From: Bacillus proteolyticus
GTDB taxonomy: Bacteria > Bacillota > Bacilli > Bacillales > Bacillaceae_G
Direction: 5' to 3'
Assembly: GCF_001884065.1 (NCBI RefSeq)
Contig: NZ_MACH01000142.1
Location: forward strand, 1 to 64,000
Length of the DNA: 64,000 nt
Each line of letters begins with the position of its first letter. Positions within the stretch are counted from its first letter, which is position 1. The translations under genes were made by a program, and so were the position numbers. This document shows, one piece after another, positions 52,227 to 61,235 of this stretch. The notes beneath the pieces were generated by a model. That model worked only from the letters and a program-made list of their open reading frames with translations, did not search any database and was not told the origin of the DNA.

Positions 52227-53135
52227 TTATTTCGTAAACATTTTCTCTGCTTCATCCATTGCCATTTTGTTACCTAAAGCAGAATAGTCAAGCCATGGTT
52301 GGTCATTTATAATGTATACGTGCTTGCCTTTAACAGCTTTTAAGTCTTTCCAAATTGGTGTTTCTTGAAGTTGTTTAAATGCTGCTTTTGCTTTATCGTC
52401 TCTATTTACAACAACGAAAATCGCATCTGCATCAAAGTCAGGTAATACTTCTTGTGAAATGACTTCGTAAGGACGGTTTCCATCAATTTTCTCCACACCA
52501 TTTGCAGGTTGTAATCCTAAGTCTTGGAACAAAATTGGTCCCATCGGTCTTTTCGTACTAAATACACGTAATTCTTTTGCAGTCACGCGAATTGCCATTG
52601 TTTTTTCGTTATTACCTAGCTCTTTATCTATTAAACTTTTCACTCGTTTTGATTGTTCTTCATAGTCTTGAATATATTTATCCGCTTCTTTCTCACGGTT
52701 TACAAGTTTACCTACTTCTTTTAAATGATCTCTCCACGTACCTTCATCTAAATTGAAAGAATGTGTTGTTGCAATTTTTTCGTATTTCGCTAAATCTTTG
52801 CCAGCATATTTTTCATCAACATAAATTTCTGTTGGCTTTAATTGAAGTAACGCTTCCATGTTTGGATCTGTTGCAACGCCAAGTTTCTTCGTATCTTTCA
52901 GTTGCTCTTTTGCGTGCGGTAAGAAATCTTTTAAATCTCCACCAATAACAGAACCTACTGGTGTAATTCCTAATGCAAGTAAATCATTCGTTAAATGAAT
53001 AGACATTGAAGCAATTTGGGGGTCATTATTTTTGTCAGTTTTTTTAGTTGCCTCTTCATTAGGTTTCGTTTGACCACATGCTGCTAATACTAACATACAC
53101 ATAATGCTAAATAAAATGGAAAGTTTCTTTTTCAT
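52227..53135 (-). CDS. Ferric siderophore/citrate-binding lipoprotein (FctC-like)
   Basis: The 302-residue lipoprotein has a lipobox (SIMCMLVLAAC, modified cysteine at about residue 20) and a type III periplasmic-binding fold (TroA/FhuD-like). SMSIHLTNDLLALGITPVGS and the C-terminal YSALGNKMAMDEAEK are typical of iron-hydroxamate or ferric citrate binders such as YfiY/FctC. From memory, the gene order bshB2-yojF-transporter-...-binding protein resembles the Bacillus cereus locus of the ferric-citrate binder FctC, so that identity is likely but unproven. It is the third gene of a Fur-boxed operon, after two permeases. Confidence 0.88.
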   Translation of the reverse strand: MKKKLSILFSIMCMLVLAACGQTKPNEEATKKTDKNNDPQIASMSIHLTNDLLALGITPVGSVIGGDLKDFLPHAKEQLKDTKKLGVATDPNMEALLQLKPTEIYVDEKYAGKDLAKYEKIATTHSFNLDEGTWRDHLKEVGKLVNREKEADKYIQDYEEQSKRVKSLIDKELGNNEKTMAIRVTAKELRVFSTKRPMGPILFQDLGLQPANGVEKIDGNRPYEVISQEVLPDFDADAIFVVVNRDDKAKAAFKQLQETPIWKDLKAVKGKHVYIINDQPWLDYSALGNKMAMDEAEKMFTK

Positions 53136-53156
53136 ATGTTCTCCTCTTTGAAGTAT

Positions 53157-54173
53157 TTATTTTGTTTTTGTAAGTAAATAAAGAAAATACGGTGCTCCTA
53201 AAGCCGCTACTACTACGCCAGCCGGAATAGAGTTTGGCTCGAATACAGAACGACCTATCGTATCTGCGAGTACTAAAATAATCATTCCAATAATGCCAGC
53301 TAGCGGTAGGAAGTGCTGATATGTACTACCTACTAACTTCCTTGCAATATGCGGAGAAACTAAGCCGATAAAGCCAATTCCCCCTGCCATTGATACACTT
53401 GCACAAGACAACCCTACCGCTGTAGCTAAAAGTAGTAACCGTTCTTTTTGAACAGAAACACCAAGTCCTGCCGCTACACTATCACCTAATGACAATGCGT
53501 TTAACGTTTTTGATTTTAGCCATGCATACGGGGTTAGTATCAAAATCCAAGGTAATAATGCTAGAACATGAATCCAATCTCTTCCCCACACATTACCAAC
53601 TAGCCACCTAGAAGCGAACGTATACGTCTCATCATTTAACTTGAGCGAGAAAAATAACGAAAGTGCACTAAAACCAGCTGAAACTGCAATACCAACAAGA
53701 ATGAGTCTAATGGGAAGTAAACCTTTTGACCGATCACTCGCAAGCAAAACAATAAGAAATGCAGCTAACACTCCTCCGCCAAATGTAAATAACGGTATTA
53801 AAACCGATGCACTCTCGTTAATAGAATGAAAGAGAGTAACAAATACAATAAGCCCGAAAGATGCACCCGAATGTAATCCGAGAATACCAGGATCTGCGAG
53901 TGCATTACGAGATAACCCTTGCAAAATCGCACCGGAAACCCCAAGGCCAATACCTGCTAACATTGTAATAATTATTCTTGGCATACGATAATCGTACAGC
54001 ACGGTTGCACTCTCAAAATCACCATAACCAAAAAGCGTTTGAATCACTTTGAGCGGTGCAATGCTCAGCGTACCTGTATTTAAACTAATCAAAATTACAG
54101 CGATACTTATACATCCGAAAATTGTAGTTACAGTAATAGCTCTCTTTTTATCCGTGTTAAAAAGATTCGTCAC
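53157..54173 (-). CDS. FecCD-family iron ABC transporter permease 2
   Basis: The 338-residue permease has about nine to ten membrane helices, of the BtuC/FecCD family. YDYRMPRIIITMLAGIGLGV SGAILQG and GFIGLVSPHIARKLVGSTYQ (the ATPase-contact loop) are clear. It starts at a GTG directly joined to the stop of the first permease (TAAGTG), so translation is coupled. It forms the membrane pore with its partner. No ATPase is encoded here, so one must be shared from elsewhere. Confidence 0.92.
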   Translation of the reverse strand: MTNLFNTDKKRAITVTTIFGCISIAVILISLNTGTLSIAPLKVIQTLFGYGDFESATVLYDYRMPRIIITMLAGIGLGVSGAILQGLSRNALADPGILGLHSGASFGLIVFVTLFHSINESASVLIPLFTFGGGVLAAFLIVLLASDRSKGLLPIRLILVGIAVSAGFSALSLFFSLKLNDETYTFASRWLVGNVWGRDWIHVLALLPWILILTPYAWLKSKTLNALSLGDSVAAGLGVSVQKERLLLLATAVGLSCASVSMAGGIGFIGLVSPHIARKLVGSTYQHFLPLAGIIGMIILVLADTIGRSVFEPNSIPAGVVVAALGAPYFLYLLTKTK

Positions 54174-55208
54174 TTATAGCTCACTCCCAACTTTACGTGC
54201 TATATAGAGGAAGAACGGAACTCCAACAAGAGCTACCATAATTCCTATCGCAAGTTCTTTAGGAGGATTTACTGTTCTTGCCCCTAAATCAGCTAACACC
54301 AATAACATAGCTCCTAATAATGCTGACATAGGAATAATAAGCCGATAATTAACACCTACTAATTTTCTAGCGATGTGCGGAATGACAAGTCCTACAAATC
54401 CAATGGAACCAACAGCTGAAACAGACACACCTGCAAGAATGACTACTATAATTATCCCAAGTATTCTTGTACGGTTCGTTTTCACACCTAAATTCGTAGC
54501 AATATCATCCCCCATTGATATGAGTGAAATAGATCGCCCTAGCACTGTCGCAAAAACAATCGTTATGAGAATAATAGGCACTAAAAATTTCAAGTGTTCC
54601 CACTTCACCCCCGCAACACCACCAGCAAACCAAAACGCTAAATCTTGGCTTAAATCATAATAAATTGCAATACCTGAACTTAATGAGTGTAAAAGCGCTG
54701 CCATAACTGCTCCTGCAATTGTTAACCTCATCGGTGTTAATCCGCCTGATGTTGCTGATCCAATAATAAAAATGAGTACGGTACTTAAAACTGCTCCAAT
54801 AAAGGAAACAATCATTAAGTAGGAATACGGCATATGCGGGAAAAAAGCAAAACTAAGTGCTACTACAAACATCGCACCTGCATTTATTCCGAGCACCCCT
54901 GCATCAGCTAAAGGATTTCGTGTTACTCCTTGCATTACAGCCCCAGCGACTGCAAAAGCTGCTCCTACAACTGCCGCACCAATTACCCTCGGAAGCCTTA
55001 ATTCATAAATAATTTGATGCTGCGTTAATTTCGGATTATAATCAAAAACCGCTGCCCACACCGTTTGCAAATGAATATCCTTTGCCCCGAATGCAATAGC
55101 TAAAAATATAGATCCGATTAAACATAAAATTGTTAAGCTCATGAAACATATGAACTTAATATGTATCCAGCGATTATTGCCAGCATGTACAGTAGACTTA
55201 TGTAACAT
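54174..55208 (-). CDS. FecCD-family iron ABC transporter permease 1
   Basis: The 344-residue permease is homologous to the next gene. YELRLPRVIGAAVVGAAFAV and then AGAVMQGVTRNPLADAGVLG, plus GFVGLVIPHIARKLVGVNYR, identify the family. It is the first gene of the operon; a perfect Fur box lies about 63 bp upstream, so expression should rise when iron is low. Start at 55208 with a weak GGATGAAA site. Confidence 0.92.
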   Translation of the reverse strand: MLHKSTVHAGNNRWIHIKFICFMSLTILCLIGSIFLAIAFGAKDIHLQTVWAAVFDYNPKLTQHQIIYELRLPRVIGAAVVGAAFAVAGAVMQGVTRNPLADAGVLGINAGAMFVVALSFAFFPHMPYSYLMIVSFIGAVLSTVLIFIIGSATSGGLTPMRLTIAGAVMAALLHSLSSGIAIYYDLSQDLAFWFAGGVAGVKWEHLKFLVPIILITIVFATVLGRSISLISMGDDIATNLGVKTNRTRILGIIIVVILAGVSVSAVGSIGFVGLVIPHIARKLVGVNYRLIIPMSALLGAMLLVLADLGARTVNPPKELAIGIMVALVGVPFFLYIARKVGSEL

Positions 55209-55270
55209 GTTTCATTTCATCCTTTATATTCAGTTGTTTTTTATAATCATTTTTTATTTATAATTATTAC

Positions 55271-55285
55271 TGATAATAATTATCA
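55271..55285. promoter_or_regulatory. Fur box
   Basis: TGATAATAATTATCA is a perfect 7-1-7 Fur box, followed by further AT-rich half-site sequence (TTTTCATTT). It sits between the iron-uptake operon and the divergent DUF817 gene. Confidence 0.88.
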
Positions 55286-55485
55286 TTTTCATTTAGATAT
55301 TATATCCCCACTTTTTTTAAATAGCAAACTATTTTTTTACTTTGTTAAAATATGAAAAACACTTATTACAATCTCGTTCCAAAACTTACAAATACATGCA
55401 AAATAGAATACTGTTATATTTTTGAAATTGTAGTATACTTAGTCATTATTTTGATTTTTCTAATAAAAAATTTGAAGGTGACACA

Positions 55486-56250
55486 ATGTTTTATGTAAAA
55501 CAACTACTCTATTTCACTTACGAACAAGCATTATCTTGCTTATTCCCAGTCGTTATTTTTTTAACACTAGCCCTTTCAAAAATCATTTTGATTCCAGGGT
55601 TATACCGGTATGATTTCATACTCATCGTATGTCTTCTGATGCAATGGATTATGTACAAGACAGGTCTTGAAACAAAAGACGAACTAAAAGTAATTACTGT
55701 CTTCCATCTCATCGGCCTTTTACTAGAAATATATAAAGTACATTTCGGTTCATGGAGTTATCCTGAAGAGGCATATTCGAAGATTTTTGGAGTTCCACTT
55801 TACAGCGGTTTTATGTACGCAAGTGTCGCAAGTTACATATGCCAAGCTTGGAGAAGATTACATTTACAAATGCATCATTGGCCGAGGGCTATTTTTGCCG
55901 TGCCATTAGGAGCTATGATTTACTTCAATTTTTTCACACACCATTTTCTATACGATTTTAGATGGGTATTAACTTTACTTTTATTCATTGTATTCTCTCG
56001 AACTTTTGTGGAGTTTTCCTTACAAGGAGTTACATATAAAATGCCGCTCGTTCTCTCATTTTTCCTAATCGGATTCTTTATTTGGATTGCGGAAAACATC
56101 GCTACCTTCTTCGGAGCATGGCAATATCCAAATCAACGTGAAGCGTGGAATCTCGTTCACTTAAGCAAAATTAGCTCCTGGTTCTTACTCGTTGTTATTA
56201 GCATTATGATTGTTGCACAACTCAAACATTTGAAGGAGTCGAAAAGGTGA
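55486..56250 (+). CDS. DUF817 family membrane protein (YoaT-like)
   Basis: The 254-residue protein has eight hydrophobic helices. HFGSWSYPEEAYSKIFGVPL and YSGFMYASVASYICQAWRRL are characteristic of DUF817 (YoaT). Histidine-rich spots (LHLQMHHW, THHFLYD) might bind metal or haem but that is unproven. Function unknown. AAGGTGACAC precedes the ATG. It is divergent from the Fur-controlled operon, but about 200 bp from the Fur box. Confidence 0.85.
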   Translation: MFYVKQLLYFTYEQALSCLFPVVIFLTLALSKIILIPGLYRYDFILIVCLLMQWIMYKTGLETKDELKVITVFHLIGLLLEIYKVHFGSWSYPEEAYSKIFGVPLYSGFMYASVASYICQAWRRLHLQMHHWPRAIFAVPLGAMIYFNFFTHHFLYDFRWVLTLLLFIVFSRTFVEFSLQGVTYKMPLVLSFFLIGFFIWIAENIATFFGAWQYPNQREAWNLVHLSKISSWFLLVVISIMIVAQLKHLKESKR

Positions 56251-56334
56251 TACTGCTTATGTAAAAAAATTAAAAAACAACTTATCTTCCCTACTTGTCC
56301 AATAAAAAAGAAATCCACTCTGCAAAAACAGTTA

Positions 56335-56369
56335 GCCCATCACTCATTAGAGAGTGATGGGCCTTTTTT
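56335..56369 (+). terminator. Terminator of the DUF817 gene
   Basis: The 11-bp stem GCCCATCACTC / GAGTGATGGGC is followed by CTTTTTT. About 85 bp below the gene. Confidence 0.85.
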
Positions 56370-56393
56370 AATAATATTTTTTAAACCGTCCTC

Positions 56394-56549
56394 ATAAAGT
56401 GAAACTTTAATCAGTGGGGGTTTTGTTCATCCCCACTGATTATTAGTTGAACCAATCGGACTTTTACGGGCAGTTGATCCCCCACCTAACTTCTTTGCTT
56501 TCGCTGAATTTTCAGGTGGGGATTTTACTGCCCGTTAATGCGGGATCAA
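56394..56549 (-). repeat. bcr1 repeat, full-length copy, reverse orientation
   Basis: Read on the minus strand it begins TTGATCCCGCATTAACGGG and ends AAAGTTTCACTTTAT. The internal hairpin arms CCCCACCT and AGGTGGG, and GGGCAGT with ACTGCCC, are preserved. One flank is TTTAT; the other has changed to TTGAT, so the target duplication is no longer exact. About 156 bp. Confidence 0.85.
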
Positions 56550-56597
56550 AGGCATTATAGGTTCATCATAATTTACAACAGCATAAGCAGTTGCACA

Positions 56598-57584
56598 TTA
56601 TGAACCACTGCTAGCAGAAGAGGTTGCTGCAGAGGAAGCCGCAATCGTTGCCATCATAGCTGCCTGTTGTGCTTGTATGAGGACTTCTATCATAGTTTGT
56701 AAACCTGTGTTGGTAGCTTTACTTTCCTCACCTTTCTGACTTACGAACAGTTGAATAGCAATAAGAATATTCGTATCTGTATGCCAACGGAATAATTTCT
56801 CCCCCTGCAATTTTTCAATCAACGCTTTAATAGAATGAATCTCTTTTTCTCCATCCTCAAGTAACGCTAGTAGCCCGATAGCTGGATAATGCATCTGTTT
56901 CACTTTTACCTTTTCTTGTTTTAACAAATTCCATATGTTTGTGCATGTTGCAACTAACATTTCTTCACGGACATCCTTCTTTAGCGAGAGGATATGACTT
57001 AAAAACTGAAGATCATTCCCTTTACGCAAACCAGCTTTCGCTAGTTTCTGATAAAGACGTTCTACTCGGTCCATAAGTGTTTCTACATTCTCTGATTGTC
57101 CTGCTAGTAAAACCGCGAGCGGATAATCATTTGTACCAGTAAGAAAAAGATGATCCTCTTTCATGCGTTTATATACTTGCATCGAACGTTGAATGTGCGT
57201 GCCATGCTGTTCATTTTCTTCTGTTAAAAGCACAGCTGCTGCGAGATAGGTAAATATACTTCGGCTAAAACCACCAGCGACCAATTGTTCATATAAATCT
57301 AAAAAATTCCGAAAAGCTTCCTTGTAATCTGTAAAGTGAATATCTAAAGTTGCGGCCACTACAAAGCGATGATAAGACTTTAAGTATGAAAACATCCCTA
57401 CCTGATTCTTAATATAACTACTAATTTCTAAAAAACGTCTGAGATCAAACAATTTATCACTACTTGCATACATAGCAGCAATCATCATTCCTGTTCGAGA
57501 ATCACTCGTTTTCCATTTTAGTTCTCCCTTTAACTGTGCATATGTATGTGTGTATTGCTCCAACTTTTGTTCCAATGTAATCAT
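56598..57584 (-). CDS. DUF4003 family protein
   Basis: The 328-residue helical, soluble protein is of the DUF4003 family, which is common in Bacillus and of unknown role. It begins MITLEQKLEQYTHTYAQLKG and contains FLTGTNDYPLAVLLAG and the repeat-like helical pairs of the family. It ends in a low-complexity tail (AQQAAMMATIAASSAATSS). The start follows GGGGG. A bcr1 element lies just beyond its end. Confidence 0.82.
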   Translation of the reverse strand: MITLEQKLEQYTHTYAQLKGELKWKTSDSRTGMMIAAMYASSDKLFDLRRFLEISSYIKNQVGMFSYLKSYHRFVVAATLDIHFTDYKEAFRNFLDLYEQLVAGGFSRSIFTYLAAAVLLTEENEQHGTHIQRSMQVYKRMKEDHLFLTGTNDYPLAVLLAGQSENVETLMDRVERLYQKLAKAGLRKGNDLQFLSHILSLKKDVREEMLVATCTNIWNLLKQEKVKVKQMHYPAIGLLALLEDGEKEIHSIKALIEKLQGEKLFRWHTDTNILIAIQLFVSQKGEESKATNTGLQTMIEVLIQAQQAAMMATIAASSAATSSASSGS

Positions 57585-57840
57585 AGTATTCCCCCATTTT
57601 CTAGTTCCTCTCTTTTATTATACGTATATTCCATATTTAGGAATACCCTATTTCATACAGATTTTGCAACCTTATACTTTCTTCTGTATTATTTTCAATA
57701 TTTTTCTATTAAGTAATACAAAAAAATAATAACTACCATAAAATTTAGGATGCTTCTTTATCCTAATAGGTTGGTTTTCTTTCCTTCTTCATCAGCATCA
57801 CGATGATTAGCGTTCATAATCCTTCAAGAAGTTCAACAAC
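57585..57840. other. Intergenic stretch
   Basis: AT-rich, with no coding frame of note. It holds the promoter region of the DUF4003 gene. Confidence 0.4.
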
Positions 57841-57876
57841 AAAAAAGGATAGATAATAAATTATCTACCCTTTTTT
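57841..57876 (-). terminator. Terminator of the first DinB gene
   Basis: AAAAAAGGATAGATA / TATCTACCCTTTTTT, with one mismatch, about 30 bp below the stop codon. Confidence 0.8.
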
Positions 57877-57905
57877 GTCTATATATTATTTAACATTACC
57901 AAAGA

Positions 57906-58361
57906 CTAAAGAGCCTTAATAATACGTTCCATCGCCTTCATTTGCCCAATATGGTCTGCTTCATGATAAAGCATCATACCGTAAAGCTCTCCAACTGTTT
58001 CCAACCCTAAAAATAGCTCTGGAAGTTTATTTTCAAATGCTTCTGCTGGAATTTCGTTAATACGTTTTGCTTGTTCTTTTAATTGGGCCGTTAACACTTC
58101 TAACGATGGTCCTTCTGCTTTCCATTTAGATGGTCTTGATCCATATCCAAACATATCTGGATATTCCGTTGGTAATTGTTTAAACTCTCTTCCGAACATG
58201 AATGTTTCCGCTGCTGTTAACACGTGACCAATGTGCCAACGAATTGTATTGTTAAAGCCATCCGGCTGCGTATCCGCAGTTTTATCATCTAATGTTTCCA
58301 TAAATTTAAGTAATGCCCCGCGCGTTATTTCAAATTGTTTTAAGCCAACTAGTCTATTCAT
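57906..58361 (-). CDS. DinB family protein
   Basis: The 151-residue four-helix-bundle protein is of the DinB/YfiT family, metal-binding and often a thiol-dependent transferase (bacillithiol S-transferase-like). The three-histidine site is seen as RWHIGHVLTAAETF and YHEADHIGQMKAM. The substrate is unknown. AAGGGG precedes the ATG. A second DinB protein is encoded divergently 200 bp away; the two are only distantly similar. Confidence 0.87.
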   Translation of the reverse strand: MNRLVGLKQFEITRGALLKFMETLDDKTADTQPDGFNNTIRWHIGHVLTAAETFMFGREFKQLPTEYPDMFGYGSRPSKWKAEGPSLEVLTAQLKEQAKRINEIPAEAFENKLPELFLGLETVGELYGMMLYHEADHIGQMKAMERIIKAL

Positions 58362-58565
58362 TTTATCGTTCCCCTTCTTGATGTACTATTTATTATGAAC
58401 TAAGAATGTTAAACTTATTAAAGTTTCACCTTGTTTAATCTATCAGAAACAATTAAAAAACACATCTAATATGCTTAGTAAAAATAATAAAAAGGTTCAC
58501 CTCTCGTAAATATAGAATTACTTACTACACAAATAGTTTAGTAAATAAAAGAGGAGTGTAGTTGC

Positions 58566-59054
58566 ATGTTACATGTTTTAAAACAACAATATAATCTTAT
58601 TAGCTCTACAAGAGAAACTCTATTTTCGTTTTTGGAAGAAATCTCACTAGAAAAATTACATAGCACTGTTCCGAATTTCGGAAGCGGTAGTATTATAAAG
58701 ACGCATATTCATGTAGCCGATTGCTATCGATACTGGCTTGGATCATTCGCATTCAAACAAAAGCGAGCAGATTTTTCATTTGCTAGTGATTATGAAATTG
58801 AGCATGCAGATGTCACGAAGGTCCGTGCTAGATTTAAGTTAGTAGATGAAACTGTACAACGTTTTTTAGATGAATACAATGACCGTTGGCTCGAAAATAT
58901 AGCAAATGAAGTGAAATGGCAAAAAGAACCTTGGAGTACAACTCCGCTATGGCTTTTAACTCATACGGAGACACATGAGTTTCATCATAAAGGACAAATC
59001 GTATCAATGGCTCGTCACCTTGGATACACACCTCCTGATACAGACCTTAGTTAG
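58566..59054 (+). CDS. DinB family protein
   Basis: The 162-residue DinB-type four-helix bundle has metal-binding histidines in IIKTHIHVADCYRYW and HTETHEFHHKGQIVSMARHLGY. It is typical of the branch that includes the damage-inducible DinB of Bacillus subtilis, though no LexA box is evident upstream. AGAGGAG precedes the ATG at a good distance. Independent unit. Confidence 0.87.
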   Translation: MLHVLKQQYNLISSTRETLFSFLEEISLEKLHSTVPNFGSGSIIKTHIHVADCYRYWLGSFAFKQKRADFSFASDYEIEHADVTKVRARFKLVDETVQRFLDEYNDRWLENIANEVKWQKEPWSTTPLWLLTHTETHEFHHKGQIVSMARHLGYTPPDTDLS

Positions 59055-59086
59055 TTAATTACTGCAACTATACTTAATAAACACAA

Positions 59087-59136
59087 AAAGAAAGAGCACG
59101 TTTTGATTAATCTTTTTCAAAACATGCTCTTTCTTT
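59087..59136. terminator. Bidirectional terminator
   Basis: A 20-bp stem with one mismatch (AAAGAAAGAGCACGTTTTGA against its partner) lies between the convergent DinB and LysR genes. Confidence 0.82.
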
Positions 59137-59187
59137 CCGTAAATAAGTTAATCGTTTATTATATTACTTGCTCACCTATAACACCTG

Positions 59188-60075
59188 TTAATTAAAAGAC
59201 TCCCTCGTTACCTCAATAAATTGCCGTAACGGCGATGCCATCCATTTATCTTTATGCCAAGCAATTTGTGTATAAATCGGAGAAATTGCATTTTCTAAAT
59301 GTAACTCTTTTATCGTCCCTTCTCGTATATCTTTTTCTACTACTATAGCTGGTAACACGGCTATACCTAAATCTGCAATAACACATTGTTTAATTGCCTC
59401 TACACTAACAAACTCAATCTTATTTGCCGGATACACATCTTCCGTACGAAACAGCTCTTCAAATAAAGTTCGATACGAGCACCCTAGTTCTGTTAACAAA
59501 AGTGTTTCCCTCTCTAAATCTTTTATAGAAACGGAAGTTTGTTCAAATAAACGATGCCCTGGAGCAGCTACTACTTTTAATTCTTCTTTCATAAGCGGCT
59601 CCACATGTAAAGCATCTTCTGTTTTACATTCGTCCAAAATAAATGCAAGATCGACTTTTCCCTCCATCAATTGTTCTTTCGCATCTTTATTGGAATGTGC
59701 GGGTTTAAATATAAGCTTTATTTGAGGAAATTGTGCTTTAAACCTCTTTAATATAGAAGGAAGTCTATATGTACATTGACTCTCTTGTGCACCGATTATT
59801 AACGTACCTGCTATTTCCTCATCATCTTTCACTGCCATTTTCGCTTCGTTACTAAGTGCAATCATCTTGTCGGCATATAGTTGAAACTTCCTGCCCGCTT
59901 CAGTTAAGAAAAGACGTTTTCCTAATCTTTCAAATAATGGTGTACCAAGCTCTGCCTCTAACGTTTTAATTTGCGCTGTCACGCTCGACTGAGCAAAGTT
60001 CAATTTCTTCGCAGTTTGCGTAAAATTCAAAGTGTCCGCTGCTACTTTAAATGTAATTAATTGTTTTATCTCCAT
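59188..60075 (-). CDS. LysR family transcriptional regulator
   Basis: The 295-residue LysR regulator begins MEIKQLITFKVAADTLNFTQ and continues TAKKLNFAQSSVTAQIKTLE, the winged helix, followed by an effector domain of the PBP2 fold. It is divergent from a quinone oxidoreductase gene, which it likely controls through the TCAATC-N9-GATTGA site between them. The effector is unknown. GAGGG precedes the ATG. Confidence 0.92.
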   Translation of the reverse strand: MEIKQLITFKVAADTLNFTQTAKKLNFAQSSVTAQIKTLEAELGTPLFERLGKRLFLTEAGRKFQLYADKMIALSNEAKMAVKDDEEIAGTLIIGAQESQCTYRLPSILKRFKAQFPQIKLIFKPAHSNKDAKEQLMEGKVDLAFILDECKTEDALHVEPLMKEELKVVAAPGHRLFEQTSVSIKDLERETLLLTELGCSYRTLFEELFRTEDVYPANKIEFVSVEAIKQCVIADLGIAVLPAIVVEKDIREGTIKELHLENAISPIYTQIAWHKDKWMASPLRQFIEVTRESFN

Positions 60076-60090
60076 TTATCATCCCTCTTT

Positions 60091-60111
60091 TCAATCAGTA
60101 TTTCCGATTGA
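60091..60111. promoter_or_regulatory. LysR-type operator
   Basis: TCAATC and GATTGA form an inverted repeat with a T-N11-A core. It lies 15 bp from the regulator start and about 85 bp from the oxidoreductase start. Confidence 0.6.
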
Positions 60112-60197
60112 TTCCATCGAAATAATCCTCTTTGTCTATTGATATTTATATTGTATGATAAAGAGCATCGACAAACAATATAATGGAGGTATTCCAT

Positions 60198-61163
60198 ATG
60201 AAAGCACTTTGTTTCGAAACATTCGGAAACGCTGATGTACTACAATATAAAGAAATACATGATCCAATCATAAATCCAAATGAAATTCTTGTTCGCACGA
60301 AAGCAATCGGTTTAAATTTCGCTGATATTTATAGACGCCGCGGCGATTATCATCTCGCTGGCAATCCGCCTTATATATTAGGTTATGAAGGCGCTGGGAT
60401 TGTTGAAAAAGTAGGTGCTGAAGTTACTACTATCCATCCTGGAGACCGTATTGCATTTGCTGATGTCCCATTTGCAAACGCAGAACTAGTAGCTGTTCCA
60501 TCAGAGAAAGCAATTCCACTTCCTGAATCTATCTCTTTTGAAACAGCTGCTTCTGTATTATTACAAGGATTAACTGCACACTATTTAACAAAAGATAGCT
60601 ATCAAATAAAACAAGGTGATATAGCTTTAGTACACGCTGCGGCTGGCGGTGTTGGTCAACTTCTCGTTCAGATGATTAAATTACAAGGCGGAAAAGTAAT
60701 TGGTCTAACATCATCAAAAGAAAAAGCACAGGTAGCTACGTTAGCCGGCGCCAATCACGTATTTTTATATACTGAATCCTGGCATACGAAAGTACTTGAA
60801 ATGACTAGTAGTGCTGGCGTAAATGTAGTATATGAATCAGTAGGTTCTACATTAGAGGAAAGCTTTAGCGCTACTAAAATTGGTGGTACCGTTGTATTTT
60901 ACGGAATGGCTGGTGGTAATCCTGCGCCTGTAGATCCACGTATGCTTATGGATACTTCAAAAACTTTAACTGGCGGAGACCTTTGGAACGTTCTTACTAC
61001 GTATGAAGAACGCAAGCAACGCTCTACTCAATTATTTGATTGGATCACTGCAGGAGAATTAAATATCGCGAGTCCTAGGACATTCTCTTTACAAGATGGT
61101 GCCCGTGCTCATGAATTATTAGAGAGCAGAAAAAGTACAGGGAAGATTTTATTAATCCCGTAA
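60198..61163 (+). CDS. NADPH:quinone oxidoreductase (zeta-crystallin family)
   Basis: The 321-residue medium-chain reductase has the GroES-like N-terminal domain (LNFADIYRRRGDYHLAGNPP, YILGYEGAGIVEKVGAE) and nucleotide motif HAAAGGVGQLLVQMIKLQGG, typical of quinone oxidoreductase 1. It reduces quinones one or two electrons at a time with NADPH. No zinc ligands. The start at 60198 follows GGAGG at eight bases. Divergent from, and probably controlled by, the LysR regulator. Confidence 0.9.
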   Translation: MKALCFETFGNADVLQYKEIHDPIINPNEILVRTKAIGLNFADIYRRRGDYHLAGNPPYILGYEGAGIVEKVGAEVTTIHPGDRIAFADVPFANAELVAVPSEKAIPLPESISFETAASVLLQGLTAHYLTKDSYQIKQGDIALVHAAAGGVGQLLVQMIKLQGGKVIGLTSSKEKAQVATLAGANHVFLYTESWHTKVLEMTSSAGVNVVYESVGSTLEESFSATKIGGTVVFYGMAGGNPAPVDPRMLMDTSKTLTGGDLWNVLTTYEERKQRSTQLFDWITAGELNIASPRTFSLQDGARAHELLESRKSTGKILLIP

Positions 61164-61194
61164 TCGTTCCAATTTAAAAAGGAAAAATAAACAT

Positions 61195-61226
61195 ATAAAA
61201 GAGCATCGATTACGATGCTCTTTTAT
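61195..61226. terminator. Bidirectional terminator
   Basis: A perfect 14-bp stem (ATAAAAGAGCATCG / CGATGCTCTTTTAT) lies between convergent genes. Confidence 0.85.
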
Positions 61227-61235
61227 TATGGAATT

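Noticed and set aside
57906-59054. Recent duplication of the two DinB genes
   Set aside because: The proteins share only the fold and histidine spacing, so they are old paralogues.
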